Positions 9,469 through 18,504 of a DNA stretch of 64,000 nucleotides are shown here, in pieces. The notes under the pieces were generated by a model. It was not told where the DNA came from. It worked only from the letters and a program-made list of their open reading frames with translations, and searched no databases. Position 1 is the first letter of the stretch. Each line of letters begins with the position of its first letter. The position numbers were made by a program, and so were the translations under genes. Source of the stretch: Shewanella halotolerans (GTDB lineage Bacteria > Pseudomonadota > Gammaproteobacteria > Enterobacterales > Shewanellaceae); NCBI RefSeq assembly GCF_019457535.1, contig NZ_CP080417.1:1116001-1180000 (forward strand). The letters are read 5' to 3'.

Positions 9469-9969
9469 ATGAGTGAAAGAAGTACCGAGTTGCTAGCGCT
9501 TTACCAGGCCCTATTCGAGCAGGTGAAATCGGATTTCTCTGAAGATAACTCAATGACTGCAAAGGAATTATATAAGACTGTCACGGCGAGTAAGGAGTTC
9601 TTGCTGCTTAAGGAGCAGGCCAAGGAGGAGGAGCTTGCCCTGGTAGAAGAATTTTTAAAGCGTGATATCGGCAGCTACCTGGCCGAAAAGAACGCCACGG
9701 ATCTTAGCCACAGCCCCACAGTCATCGCCGCCGAGAATACCCTGTGGCATTGGCTGAGTGAGATTACCGACAGGAGTCAGGTGGAGTGGCATGAGGTGAC
9801 CCAAGACTTCAAACATCACGGCTATTATCAGAGCGGTGAGATAGTGGGTCAGGGAGTGATGGTCTGCACCGGTTGCGGCCATGAGATGCGCATCGAATTC
9901 CCCGGGGTCATCCCCGACTGCCCCGAGTGCGATGGCGATCAGTTTACCCGAGAGGCGCTGGCGCCTTAA
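9469..9969 (+). CDS. ybeL: Zinc-ribbon-containing protein of the YbeL/DUF1451 family
   Basis: Function unknown; a conserved soluble protein found beside leuS in many gammaproteobacteria. The ATG at 9469 follows AAGGAG by eight bases and gives 166 residues; a TTG two codons earlier is less likely. The N-terminal two thirds are helical and charged. The C-terminus holds a rubredoxin-like zinc ribbon with CTGCGHEM and CPECDGDQ, two CxxC pairs 19 residues apart. It is divergent from leuS across a 121-bp gap. Confidence 0.9.
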   Translation: MSERSTELLALYQALFEQVKSDFSEDNSMTAKELYKTVTASKEFLLLKEQAKEEELALVEEFLKRDIGSYLAEKNATDLSHSPTVIAAENTLWHWLSEITDRSQVEWHEVTQDFKHHGYYQSGEIVGQGVMVCTGCGHEMRIEFPGVIPDCPECDGDQFTREALAP

Positions 9970-10074
9970 TCTCCTGAGCGCTTGATGACTGAGTGCCTGA
10001 TGTTTTCAGGGGCTCATTCCCTGAGCGCCCGACGCATAAGCATCTAACCACAGTCGTGAGTCTGACCGGCTCAT

Positions 10075-10104
10075 AAAAAATCCCCGCCAATGCGGGGATT
10101 TTTG
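10075..10104. terminator. Bidirectional intrinsic terminator between ybeL and lnt
   Basis: The 10-bp stem AAATCCCCGC / GCGGGGATTT with loop CAAT has A-runs on one side and T-runs on the other, so it can end transcripts from both the plus-strand ybeL and the minus-strand lnt operon. Confidence 0.9.
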
Positions 10105-10159
10105 TATCTGCTCGAAATTTGTTGGTGTGCTAATTCTAAAGTTAGAGATAGAGTTAGAG

Positions 10160-11758
10160 CTAGAGCCTGAGTCTGCGAATCACCGCGCCGATTAATAGGA
10201 TGGTGCACAGCAGCAGGAGTGGCGTCTGGCCCCAGCGGGCGAAGCCTGTACTGCCGGACACCAGCGGCACCTCGGCCTTGAGCACTCCGGTTTCAAATTG
10301 CGGCAGGCTATGGGTGATCTTGCCCTGTGGGTCGACCACGGCGGTGACGCCATTGTTGGTGGCTCTTAGTAGCGGCATGCCCAGCTCGATGGCGCGCATC
10401 TGGGCGATCTCCATGTGCTGCAACGGCCCGTTTGAGCGGCCGAACCAGGCATCGTTAGAGACGGTGAGCAGCAGCTCAGTACCGGCATTCACGTTAGCCC
10501 TGAGCTGCTCCGGGAAGGCGATTTCATAACAGATGGCCGGCGCCAGCTGATGCCCCACGGCGTCCAGGTTAGGCTGCTGGAAGTCGCCTCTGGCGAAAGA
10601 GGACATGGGCAGGTTAAAGAAGGGGGCCAGGGGCCTGAGCAGATCTTCCAGCGGCACAAACTCGCCGATGGGCAGCAGGTGGTGCTTACGAAACTCGTTG
10701 CTGCCATCGCCGCGATAATCGGCACTTTCTTGTTGTAGCTGCTGGTGGTTACCCAGGACGATCAGCGAGTTATAAAAGCGATTCTGCTGCTTGCTGATGA
10801 TGCCCGTGATGATGGCGCTGTTATTCAGATTGGCGACCTTGTTGGCGTTGTCGAGAAACTCTTCCACCATATACTCGGGGGCAGGGATCGCCGCCTCAGG
10901 CCAGATAAACAGATCTGTGTCGGCCAGCGACGGCCTTGAGAGATCCATATATTTCAGCATGGTGGGCCAGAGCGCCTCGGGCTGCCATTTCATGCTCTGG
11001 GCGATGTTGCCCTGCACCAGCGCCACCTTGACCGATTTGCCTGTCGGGGTAATGGGCGATAGTTGCGAGCTGACAAATGCCCCCAGGCCGGCAAGGGCGG
11101 TGATAATCAGCAGCGGTGCTACTCGCAAGCTAAATGAGCGCGGCCCATTTGAGCTCACCCCATTTGAGCCTTGCCCATCAGCGCGATAGGTGAAGGCGAG
11201 AGCTAAGGCGCCGGCGATCATGGCTAATACCAGGCTGAGACCCAGGGCGCCTATGTTGCTGGCAAGGGGCGCCAGCGGCCCATTGGTTTGGCTATAGCCG
11301 GCCCAGAGCCAGGGGAAGCCGGTCAGCACCCAGCCTCTGGCCCACTCGGTCAGCACCCAAGCGGCAGGGAAGACGGCGAGAAAGCGCAGCCTTAGCGAGT
11401 TTGGTACCAACTTAACGCTGAGGTAGGCCGCCAGTGCCGGGTAGAGCGCTAGGTAGAGGGCCAGGATGGCCATCAGGCCCAGTGAGGCGATAAGCGGCAG
11501 GCCACCGTAGGTGTCTATGCTGACATGCACCCAGCTGATCCCCACAGAGAAACAGCCAAAGCCAAAGCTCAGCCAGTAGATAAATGTCTGCTTCGGGGGA
11601 AGCATACGGCTGTGCCCAAGGGCGAATGCCATGGCCAGGGGATAGATGAGCCAAAGTGAATAGGGGGCGAAGGCCAGAGAGGTACTGGCACCCGCCAGAT
11701 AGGCGAGTACCAGCCGTATTACAGGATGATGGGCAATTGCCCTAAGTCGTAGCAGCAT
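10160..11758 (-). CDS. lnt: Apolipoprotein N-acyltransferase
   Basis: Inner-membrane enzyme that adds the third acyl chain to the N-terminal Cys of lipoproteins before sorting by Lol. The 532 residues (E. coli 512) have about seven membrane segments followed by a periplasmic nitrilase-type domain. Active-site elements visible are the Glu in WPEAAIPAPE and the catalytic Cys in AICYEIAFPE, with the conserved SNDAWFG. It is the last gene of phoL-ybeY-corC-lnt, 26 bp after corC. Confidence 0.97.
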   Translation of the reverse strand: MLLRLRAIAHHPVIRLVLAYLAGASTSLAFAPYSLWLIYPLAMAFALGHSRMLPPKQTFIYWLSFGFGCFSVGISWVHVSIDTYGGLPLIASLGLMAILALYLALYPALAAYLSVKLVPNSLRLRFLAVFPAAWVLTEWARGWVLTGFPWLWAGYSQTNGPLAPLASNIGALGLSLVLAMIAGALALAFTYRADGQGSNGVSSNGPRSFSLRVAPLLIITALAGLGAFVSSQLSPITPTGKSVKVALVQGNIAQSMKWQPEALWPTMLKYMDLSRPSLADTDLFIWPEAAIPAPEYMVEEFLDNANKVANLNNSAIITGIISKQQNRFYNSLIVLGNHQQLQQESADYRGDGSNEFRKHHLLPIGEFVPLEDLLRPLAPFFNLPMSSFARGDFQQPNLDAVGHQLAPAICYEIAFPEQLRANVNAGTELLLTVSNDAWFGRSNGPLQHMEIAQMRAIELGMPLLRATNNGVTAVVDPQGKITHSLPQFETGVLKAEVPLVSGSTGFARWGQTPLLLLCTILLIGAVIRRLRL

Positions 11759-11784
11759 TATAGCCTCATCAAGGGACTGAAAAG

Positions 11785-12660
11785 TTAAGCGTTTTCTTCT
11801 TCAGTCTGGGGATCGGGAAGTTTCACCCTGAGCTGAACCAGCCTGCGGGTGTCGGCGCTAATCACCTTAAATTCAATCTCATCTATGGTGATCTTCTCGT
11901 TGCGCTCGGGCAGGTGGCCGAAGGCGTGGGAGACCAGGCCACCGACGGTATCGAACTCTTCGTCACTAAACTGGGTGCCGAAGGTCTCGTTGAAGTCGTC
12001 GATAGGGGTCAGTGCCTTGACCATGTAGATCTGTTTGCCCACCTTGCGGATCTCTGTCTCTTCGGCGGAGTCGTGATCGAACTCATCTTCGATCTCGCCG
12101 ACAATCTCTTCGAGAATATCCTCGATGGTGACCAGACCGGAAACGCCACCATATTCATCGACGACGATCGCCATATGGTAACGTTGGGAACGGAATTCCT
12201 TCAGGAGCACGTCGACACGTTTGCTCTCTGGCACCACGACGGCCGGACGGATCACCTGCTCGAGGGAAAAGGGCTCGTCGTTATTTTTAAAGCCATACTG
12301 CAACAGGTCTTTAGCCAGCAGTATGCCTTCGATATGATCTTTATCTTCGTTGACCACGGGGAAGCGGGAATGGGCCGAGCCGATTACGGTCGATAGCAGC
12401 TCCTCTACCGTGTTGTCTATTTTTAGCGCCACAATTTGTGCCCGTGGGATCATGATGTCACGCACGCGCAGATCGGAGACTTCTAAAACACCTTTAATCA
12501 TTTCGCGCGTGTCTTCGCTGATCACTTCTCTCTGTTCAGCGTCGTGGATCACCTCCACTAACTCGTCGCGACTCTGTGGTTCGCCCTGGAATAACTGACT
12601 TACTTTTTCAAACCAGCCCTTCTTGTGGGCGTTGCTACTCGGTGGGTTATCGTCACTCAT
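11785..12660 (-). CDS. corC: CBS-domain transporter-associated protein CorC/YbeX
   Basis: A cytosolic protein linked to magnesium/cobalt efflux and, through its operon, to ribosome fitness. The 291 residues contain two CBS motifs (about residues 65-190, including MIPRAQIVAL and VDEYGGVSGLVTIEDILEEIVGEIEDEFD) and a C-terminal CorC_HlyC domain (about 205-285). The 27-bp spacing to ybeY and 26 bp to lnt support one operon. Confidence 0.95.
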   Translation of the reverse strand: MSDDNPPSSNAHKKGWFEKVSQLFQGEPQSRDELVEVIHDAEQREVISEDTREMIKGVLEVSDLRVRDIMIPRAQIVALKIDNTVEELLSTVIGSAHSRFPVVNEDKDHIEGILLAKDLLQYGFKNNDEPFSLEQVIRPAVVVPESKRVDVLLKEFRSQRYHMAIVVDEYGGVSGLVTIEDILEEIVGEIEDEFDHDSAEETEIRKVGKQIYMVKALTPIDDFNETFGTQFSDEEFDTVGGLVSHAFGHLPERNEKITIDEIEFKVISADTRRLVQLRVKLPDPQTEEENA

Positions 12661-12687
12661 AGTAATTTCCTGACCAGAATTGGCCGG

Positions 12688-13161
12688 CTATTGCTCCTTG
12701 TAAGGATTGGGAAATCCCAAACTTTCAATAAGTTGAGTCTCTAAAGACTCCATCTCTTCTGCTTCGCTATCGATAATATGATCATACCCTAGCAGATGCA
12801 GACAACCATGTACAACCATGTGGGCCCAGTGGGCTGTAAGGCTTTTTCCTTGGATCTCAGCCTCCTGCTCGACCACAGGCACACAGATCACTAAGTCGCC
12901 CAGCAGGGGCAGTTCAACCTCAGGCGGCGACTCGAACGGGAATGATAGCACATTTGTCGGCTTGTCTTTGCCTCTATAGGTATGATTTAACTGCTGACTT
13001 TCAGCCTCATCCACCAGGCGTATGGTCATCTCGGCCTCGGGCATGGCGTTGCCTAGAGCCAGACGTACCCAAGACTCGAACTGCTCCTGGGTCGGCAGCT
13101 GGTCGGCCTGGGTCGCAACCTGCAGATCCAGGTGCAGTGCAATTGGGCTATCAGGCATCAT
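12688..13161 (-). CDS. ybeY: Endoribonuclease / rRNA maturation factor YbeY
   Basis: Zinc metalloprotein needed for 16S rRNA 3'-end maturation and ribosome quality control. The 157 residues contain the invariant three-His zinc site HGCLHLLGYDH (about residues 114-124). The first codons overlap the last 11 bp of phoL, consistent with coupling of the two genes. Confidence 0.97.
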   Translation of the reverse strand: MMPDSPIALHLDLQVATQADQLPTQEQFESWVRLALGNAMPEAEMTIRLVDEAESQQLNHTYRGKDKPTNVLSFPFESPPEVELPLLGDLVICVPVVEQEAEIQGKSLTAHWAHMVVHGCLHLLGYDHIIDSEAEEMESLETQLIESLGFPNPYKEQ

Positions 13162-14194
13162 GGTGCTTAGGCTCCTCTGCCTTAAACTGGCTCTCGCGCT
13201 TGGCCTTTTCGCTGGCTACCTTCTGATCGTGCGCCTCATAGGCCTCGACGATACGGGCAACCACGGGGTGGCGTACCACATCCTTGGCCTGGAAGAAGTT
13301 AAAGCTGACCTCGTCGACTTCGCTAAGCACTTCGATGGCATGGCGCAGACCAGACTTTTGATGCTTGGGCAGATCGATCTGAGTGATGTCGCCGGTGATC
13401 ACCGCGCGGGAGTTGAAACCGATACGGGTGAGGAACATCTTCATCTGCTCCACAGTAGTGTTCTGGCTCTCATCCAGGATGATAAAGGCATCGTTCAGGG
13501 TGCGGCCACGCATGTAGGCCAGAGGCGCGACTTCGATGACGCTGCGCTCGATCAGGCGCTCGACCTTCTCGAAACCCATCATCTCAAACAGGGCGTCATA
13601 CAGAGGGCGTAGGTAAGGGTCGACCTTCTGGCTGAGATCGCCAGGCAGGAAGCCGAGCTTCTCGCCGGCCTCGACCGCTGGGCGGGTCAGCAGTATGCGT
13701 CTCACTTCCTGACGCTCAAGAGCATCGACCGCCGCGGCGACCGCTAGGTAGGTCTTACCCGTACCGGCCGGGCCGATACCGAAGGTGATGTCGTGGCGCA
13801 CTATGTTGGCCACATAATCGCTCTGGTTGGGATTGCGGGGCTTGACCACGCCGCGCTTGGTCTTGATATAGAGCTCTTTGTCGTCTCGGGGCGCCTCAGC
13901 CTCCAGGGCGATCGCCTCTTGTATCGCCATGTGCACCTTATCGGGCTCCAGGTCTGGCGTGCTGCCGCGTACCGGCTGCGTCTCGATATAGAGTTCTTTG
14001 AGCAGATTATTGACCGTCAGGCAGTTGTGGGCCTGACCAACAATTTGAAAATGGTTGTTGCGATAATTGATCTCGACGCCGATGCGACGCTCGAGTTGTT
14101 TGATGTTGTCATCAAAGGGGCCGCAGAGCGACGCTAGCCTACGGGTATCAGACGGCTCGAGATACAGATTGAGCGTGGTGAGTTTGTTTGACAA
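13151..14194 (-). CDS. phoL: PhoH-like ATPase YbeZ/PhoL
   Basis: Putative RNA-associated P-loop ATPase encoded next to ybeY in most proteobacteria. The 347 residues include Walker A GPAGTGKTYLA (about residue 141), Walker B ILDESQN and the PhoH core; a short KH-like N-terminal region precedes it. The charged, Lys/His-rich C-terminus (EEPKHHDA) overlaps ybeY. It is the first gene of phoL-ybeY-corC-lnt. Confidence 0.95.
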   Translation of the reverse strand: MSNKLTTLNLYLEPSDTRRLASLCGPFDDNIKQLERRIGVEINYRNNHFQIVGQAHNCLTVNNLLKELYIETQPVRGSTPDLEPDKVHMAIQEAIALEAEAPRDDKELYIKTKRGVVKPRNPNQSDYVANIVRHDITFGIGPAGTGKTYLAVAAAVDALERQEVRRILLTRPAVEAGEKLGFLPGDLSQKVDPYLRPLYDALFEMMGFEKVERLIERSVIEVAPLAYMRGRTLNDAFIILDESQNTTVEQMKMFLTRIGFNSRAVITGDITQIDLPKHQKSGLRHAIEVLSEVDEVSFNFFQAKDVVRHPVVARIVEAYEAHDQKVASEKAKRESQFKAEEPKHHDA

Positions 14195-14388
14195 AAATAG
14201 CTCCAGTTGCGTTTGTCGTGAATGCGTGTGCCGTCGGGTGTCATGCCCGACAGACTATAGTGACAGTTTACGAGGCATTAAGTTTAATTGCTAATGCTAT
14301 TTGATTGCACCATTTGATTGAAAATTCGCCGCCCCTAAAAGATTTATGGATTCAAGGCGCAGTAAAGATGCGCGATAGAAATGTGCAA

Positions 14389-14414
14389 TAAAAAAGCGAC
14401 CCTGGGGTCGCTTT
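14389..14414 (-). terminator. Intrinsic terminator after miaB
   Basis: A 6-bp GC-rich stem GCGACC / GGTCGC with loop CTGG. On the minus strand it is followed by a T-run (the A-run at 14391-14395). It separates miaB from phoL by terminating the upstream gene. Confidence 0.8.
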
Positions 14415-14435
14415 CAATTCGCATTTTAGATATGC

Positions 14436-15860
14436 CTAAGGGATAAACTGAGTCACCCCAAGATCGTCATCTTTCTTATGCTTGGCCAGGATGTCAGATG
14501 GGCGCAGGTCACGGCGCAGGTCCATCTCATCTTCGCCGCGAATGAACTTGCCACGCAGCGAGTTGGTAAACACATCGACGATCTCGACGTCGACGAAGCT
14601 ACCTATGTGCTTAGGATCGGCTTCGAAGTTCACCACACGGTTGTTTTCGGTGCGGCCACGCAGCTCCATCGGGTTCTTCACCGATGGACCTTCTACCAGG
14701 ATACGCTGCACTGTGCCTAGCATCTGACGGCTGTAGCGCATCGCCTGCTGGGTGATCCTGTCTTGCAGAATCGCCAGGCGCTCCTTCTTCTCATCCAGCG
14801 ACACATCGTCAGGCAGATCTGATGCCGGCGTGCCCGGGCGTGCGCTGTAGATAAAGCTGAAGCTGTGGTCGAACTGCACATCTTCAATCAGCTTCATGGT
14901 ATCGGCAAAGTCCTGCTTAGACTCGCCAGGGAAGCCGACGATGAAGTCAGAGCTGATCTGAATGTCGGGTCTTGCCTTACGCAGACGACGGATGATCGAC
15001 TTGTATTCGATAGCCATGTGGCCACGCTTCATCTGGGTGAGGATCAGATCTGAACCAGATTGTACCGGCAGATGCAGGAAGCTCACCAGTTCTGGCGTGT
15101 CTTCATACACGTCTATGATGTCTTGGGTAAATTCGATCGGGTGGCTGGTGGTGAAACGAATACGATCGATACCGTCGATGGCGGCCACATAACGTAGCAG
15201 CTCGGCGAAGGTACAGATATCGTCATCGTGGGTCGCGCCGCGATAGGCATTCACGTTCTGACCTAGCAGGTTTACCTCGCGCACGCCTTGCTCGGCGAGC
15301 TGGGCGATCTCTAGGATCACGTCGTCCACCGGACGGCTCACCTCTTCACCACGTGTGTAGGGCACCACGCAGAAAGAGCAATATTTGCTGCAGCCTTCCA
15401 TGATGGAGACGAAGGCGCTCGGGCCCTCGGCGCGCGGCTCTGGCAGGCGGTCGAACTTTTCAATCTCGGGGAAGCTGACGTCGATGACAGCCTTGCCGCC
15501 TTGCTGGATCTGTTCGATCATCTCAGGCAGACGATGTAGCGTCTGTGGGCCGAAGATCAGGTCGACACACTGAGCTCTGTCTTTGATTGCCTTACCTTCT
15601 TGAGACGCCACGCAACCACCTACACCTATGATAAGGTTAGGGTTCTTGTCTTTTAGCGTCTTCCAGCGACCCAGCTGGTGGAATACTTTTTCCTGTGCTT
15701 TTTCGCGAATCGAGCAGGTATTGAGTAGCAGGACATCTGCTTCCTCTGCCTCTTCGGTCAAGGTGTAGCCTTGATATTCGTCGAGCAGGTCGGCCATCTT
15801 TGATGAGTCATACTCATTCATCTGACAGCCCCAGGTTTTAATGTGGAGTTTCTTACTCAT
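14436..15860 (-). CDS. miaB: tRNA-2-methylthio-N6-dimethylallyladenosine synthase MiaB
   Basis: Radical-SAM methylthiotransferase that modifies i6A37 in tRNAs reading UNN codons. The 474 residues match E. coli (474). The N-terminal UPF0004 domain has the three cluster cysteines (WGCQMNE, LNTCSIREKA, GVGGCVASQ). The radical-SAM motif CSKYCSFC is at about residue 157, and a C-terminal TRAM domain ends the chain. The E. coli order lnt-ybeX-ybeY-ybeZ-miaB-ubiF is retained here. Confidence 0.98.
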   Translation of the reverse strand: MSKKLHIKTWGCQMNEYDSSKMADLLDEYQGYTLTEEAEEADVLLLNTCSIREKAQEKVFHQLGRWKTLKDKNPNLIIGVGGCVASQEGKAIKDRAQCVDLIFGPQTLHRLPEMIEQIQQGGKAVIDVSFPEIEKFDRLPEPRAEGPSAFVSIMEGCSKYCSFCVVPYTRGEEVSRPVDDVILEIAQLAEQGVREVNLLGQNVNAYRGATHDDDICTFAELLRYVAAIDGIDRIRFTTSHPIEFTQDIIDVYEDTPELVSFLHLPVQSGSDLILTQMKRGHMAIEYKSIIRRLRKARPDIQISSDFIVGFPGESKQDFADTMKLIEDVQFDHSFSFIYSARPGTPASDLPDDVSLDEKKERLAILQDRITQQAMRYSRQMLGTVQRILVEGPSVKNPMELRGRTENNRVVNFEADPKHIGSFVDVEIVDVFTNSLRGKFIRGEDEMDLRRDLRPSDILAKHKKDDDLGVTQFIP

Positions 15861-15958
15861 CAGTTTTGCGCCGTTGTTGCAACTACTGGGAAAAATAGCG
15901 CGACATTTTACCCTCTGCGCCGCCTGCTGGCTAGCTTTTGCACGTCATAAGGGTGAAT

Positions 15959-16261
15959 TTACTCGGTGCGTGCGGCTACTTTGACCGGGAAATCCACCAG
16001 GGCGACCTGCGCCTCGGGCATCTGAGTAAAGAATGCATCGGCCATCGCCTGGCTGCTGTTTTTGGCCTGACGCTGTATGCTTGTTTGGATCTCCGCCCTA
16101 TAATGGCTCATTAATTCAATCGTATATTGATATAGGGCATAATCAAGCGAGTTGCGATAGGTTACAGTCATCCTCTCTATCCCAAAGGTGGGCGTGGCAA
16201 GGGCCGAGGCCGACACTAGACTGGCGGCGGTGATTAGGCTGGCTAGCAGTAACTTTTTCAT
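15959..16261 (-). CDS. Small exported protein of unknown function
   Basis: Not recognised. The 100 residues begin with a clear Sec signal (MKKLLLASLITAASLVSASALA, cleavage probably after ALA near residue 22). The mature part of about 78 residues is soluble, rich in Gln, Tyr and Met, and has no cysteines. No membrane segment follows the signal, so a free periplasmic protein is likely. It stands alone between miaB and ubiF on the minus strand, 98 bp upstream of miaB. Confidence 0.7.
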   Translation of the reverse strand: MKKLLLASLITAASLVSASALATPTFGIERMTVTYRNSLDYALYQYTIELMSHYRAEIQTSIQRQAKNSSQAMADAFFTQMPEAQVALVDFPVKVAARTE

Positions 16262-16459
16262 AGGACACTCCGTGACACTCAGCAGTAATGGTTAGCTGTA
16301 TTGCAAGTTAGCTGTGAACTGAGAGTGTAAAGGCGCAAATGCTGTTATGCGCCGCGCCTTTGTAACTGAGTGTGAGTAGTTGCCTGCCTGGTAACATTTA
16401 TATACGCAATCCGTCGATGTGACATATTTGGTAATAAGAAGTAGGGAGTCGAACCCAAG

Positions 16460-17653
16460 GTGAGTCAGAACCAGCGCAAGACCTTAGTAAAAGATGTTGT
16501 CGTGTTAGGCGGCGGTATGGTGGGGGCGGCGACGGCCCTAGGCTTGGCGCAGCTTGGCCTGTCGGTGGCGGTGGTTGAGGCCTATGTGCCCAAGACCTAC
16601 GACAGTGAGCAGGAACTGGATCTTAGGGTATCGGCCATCAGCGTGGCCTCAGAGCAGTTGCTTGAGCGCCTCGGCGCCTTGACTGCACTCGGCGAGATGC
16701 GCCAGGTGGCCTACAAGGGGCTGGAAACCTGGGAGATGGAAGGTTGCATCACCCAGTTTCATAGCGACCAGATTGGCGCCTCTCATCTTGGCCATATCGT
16801 CGAGAACCGTCTGGTGCAGCTGGCCCTGTGGCAACAATTTGACCGACATGACAATCTCAGTCTGCTCTGCCCTGCCAAGGTCAGCCAGTTTGCCCGCATG
16901 GAAGACGGCATTCGCCTGACCCTGGAGGATGGTAGCGAGATAGAGACGCGGCTGCTGGTGGGAGCCGATGGCGCCAACTCTCAAGTGCGCCAGTGGGCAG
17001 GGATCGGCGTGACGGGTTGGGATTACGCCCAGTCGGCCATGCTGATCAATATCGCCACCGAGCAGGAAGAGCAGGATGTCACCTGGCAGCAGTTTACCCC
17101 TAAGGGGCCGCGCTCCCTGTTGCCGCTGCCGGGCAAGCATGCCTCCCTGGTGTGGTATGACGATGCCAGTCGTATCGCTCAGCTGCAAAGTCTGAGTAAC
17201 CAGGCGCTGTATGAGCAGATAGATGCCCACTTCCCGAAACGTCTGGCGCGTGAGTTCAAGGTGCTTTCTAAGGGAAGCTTCAAGCTGACCCGTCGCCATG
17301 CCCAACGCTACTTTGACGATCACCTGGTCATCTTGGGCGACGCCGCCCATACCATCAACCCGCTGGCCGGCCAGGGCGTCAACCTGGGCTTTAAGGATGT
17401 CAGCGCCCTGATAGACACCTTCGCCGATGCCATCACTAACCATAAATGCTGGTGGGATAACGAGGTGCTCAAGAGCTATCAGGCTAAGCGTTACACAGAC
17501 AACCAGCTGATGATGTCCACCATGGATCTCTTCTACGCAGGCTTTAGTAACGATCTTCTGCCGCTGAAATTGCTTAGAAACGGCGCCCTCAAGCTGGCGA
17601 ACATAGATGGGCCTATCAAGCAGAAGGTACTCAAATACGCCATGGGGCTCTAG
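16460..17653 (+). CDS. ubiF: FAD-dependent ubiquinone-biosynthesis hydroxylase, UbiF-like
   Basis: Flavoprotein monooxygenase of the UbiH/UbiF/COQ6 family that hydroxylates the ring of a ubiquinone precursor. The 397 residues contain the dinucleotide-binding GGGMVGAATA near the N-terminus, GADGANSQVRQWAG in the middle and the FAD ribityl motif GDAAHTINPLAGQGVNLG. The start is GTG at 16460, since no upstream ATG exists and TAGGGAG lies 11 bases before it. The assignment to UbiF rather than UbiH/UbiI rests on its place beside miaB, as in E. coli. Confidence 0.88.
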   Translation: MSQNQRKTLVKDVVVLGGGMVGAATALGLAQLGLSVAVVEAYVPKTYDSEQELDLRVSAISVASEQLLERLGALTALGEMRQVAYKGLETWEMEGCITQFHSDQIGASHLGHIVENRLVQLALWQQFDRHDNLSLLCPAKVSQFARMEDGIRLTLEDGSEIETRLLVGADGANSQVRQWAGIGVTGWDYAQSAMLINIATEQEEQDVTWQQFTPKGPRSLLPLPGKHASLVWYDDASRIAQLQSLSNQALYEQIDAHFPKRLAREFKVLSKGSFKLTRRHAQRYFDDHLVILGDAAHTINPLAGQGVNLGFKDVSALIDTFADAITNHKCWWDNEVLKSYQAKRYTDNQLMMSTMDLFYAGFSNDLLPLKLLRNGALKLANIDGPIKQKVLKYAMGL

Positions 17654-17722
17654 GCTCTAGCTAAGGTCGTGGGCTAATTCAAGCAAGCAGAACCAGACAC
17701 TATAGAGATACATCATTATAAA

Positions 17723-17756
17723 GAGGGGGCTTGGCTGTGATGCTAAGCCCCCTTAT
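17723..17756 (+). terminator. Terminator-like hairpin between ubiF and pth
   Basis: Stem GGGGGCTT / AAGCCCCC with a partly paired 12-base loop, followed by TTATTG. The T-run is short, so termination may be incomplete. Confidence 0.65.
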
Positions 17757-17846
17757 TGCCCTTGCCCGGGATAAATTTGTTGCCAACTCGATTGAGTGCT
17801 AAAATGCCGCGTTTTTTATTGGCACTTGCGAATGGACAAGGGTGAA

Positions 17847-18434
17847 ATGAGCAATATAAAGCTTATCGTAGGCTTGGCTAATCCAGGCGACAAATATGAG
17901 CAGACTCGGCACAACGCAGGTGCATGGTATGTCAACGAGCTGGCACGGGTATGTGGTGTCAGCCTGGTGGCCGACAGCAAATACTATGGCCTGACAGCCA
18001 GGGCAACTCTGTACGGTAAAGATGTGCGCCTATTGATCCCAACCACCTTTATGAACCTTAGTGGTAAGTCGGTGGCGGCCTTGGCAAACTTCTTTCGTAT
18101 TGCTCCCGATGAGATCTTAGTGGCTCACGATGAGTTGGATATGCCGCCAGGTGTGGCTAAGTTTAAGTTGGGCGGCGGTCACGGTGGCCATAATGGCCTC
18201 AAAGATATCATCGCCAAGCTCGCAAACGACAAAGGTTTCTATCGCCTGCGGATCGGCATTGGCCATCCAGGCGACAAGAGCATGGTCAGCAACTATGTGC
18301 TGGGTAAGGCTCCGCAGACCGAACAACGCCTCATCGAAGAGGTGATTGACGAGGCGGTGCGGGCCACCGAGGTGCTCTTTAAGGAAGACATGAGTAAGGC
18401 GATGCACAGGTTGCACTCTTACAAGGCCGGTTAA
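17847..18434 (+). CDS. pth: Peptidyl-tRNA hydrolase
   Basis: Releases peptides from peptidyl-tRNA dropped by ribosomes. Using the ATG at 17847 gives 195 residues (E. coli 194) and the family start MSNIKLIVGLANPG; the frame extends 17 codons further upstream without similarity. Key residues are present: Asn in GLANPG, catalytic His in TRHNAG, Asp in AHDELDMPPG. ychF follows after 70 bp. Confidence 0.98.
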   Translation: MSNIKLIVGLANPGDKYEQTRHNAGAWYVNELARVCGVSLVADSKYYGLTARATLYGKDVRLLIPTTFMNLSGKSVAALANFFRIAPDEILVAHDELDMPPGVAKFKLGGGHGGHNGLKDIIAKLANDKGFYRLRIGIGHPGDKSMVSNYVLGKAPQTEQRLIEEVIDEAVRATEVLFKEDMSKAMHRLHSYKAG

Positions 18435-18504
18435 GTCGATTCGTCGGCAATGAACAGCTTTATTATCGCTTCGGCGATAAGGTTAATTAAATAAAGGTAA
18501 TAAT

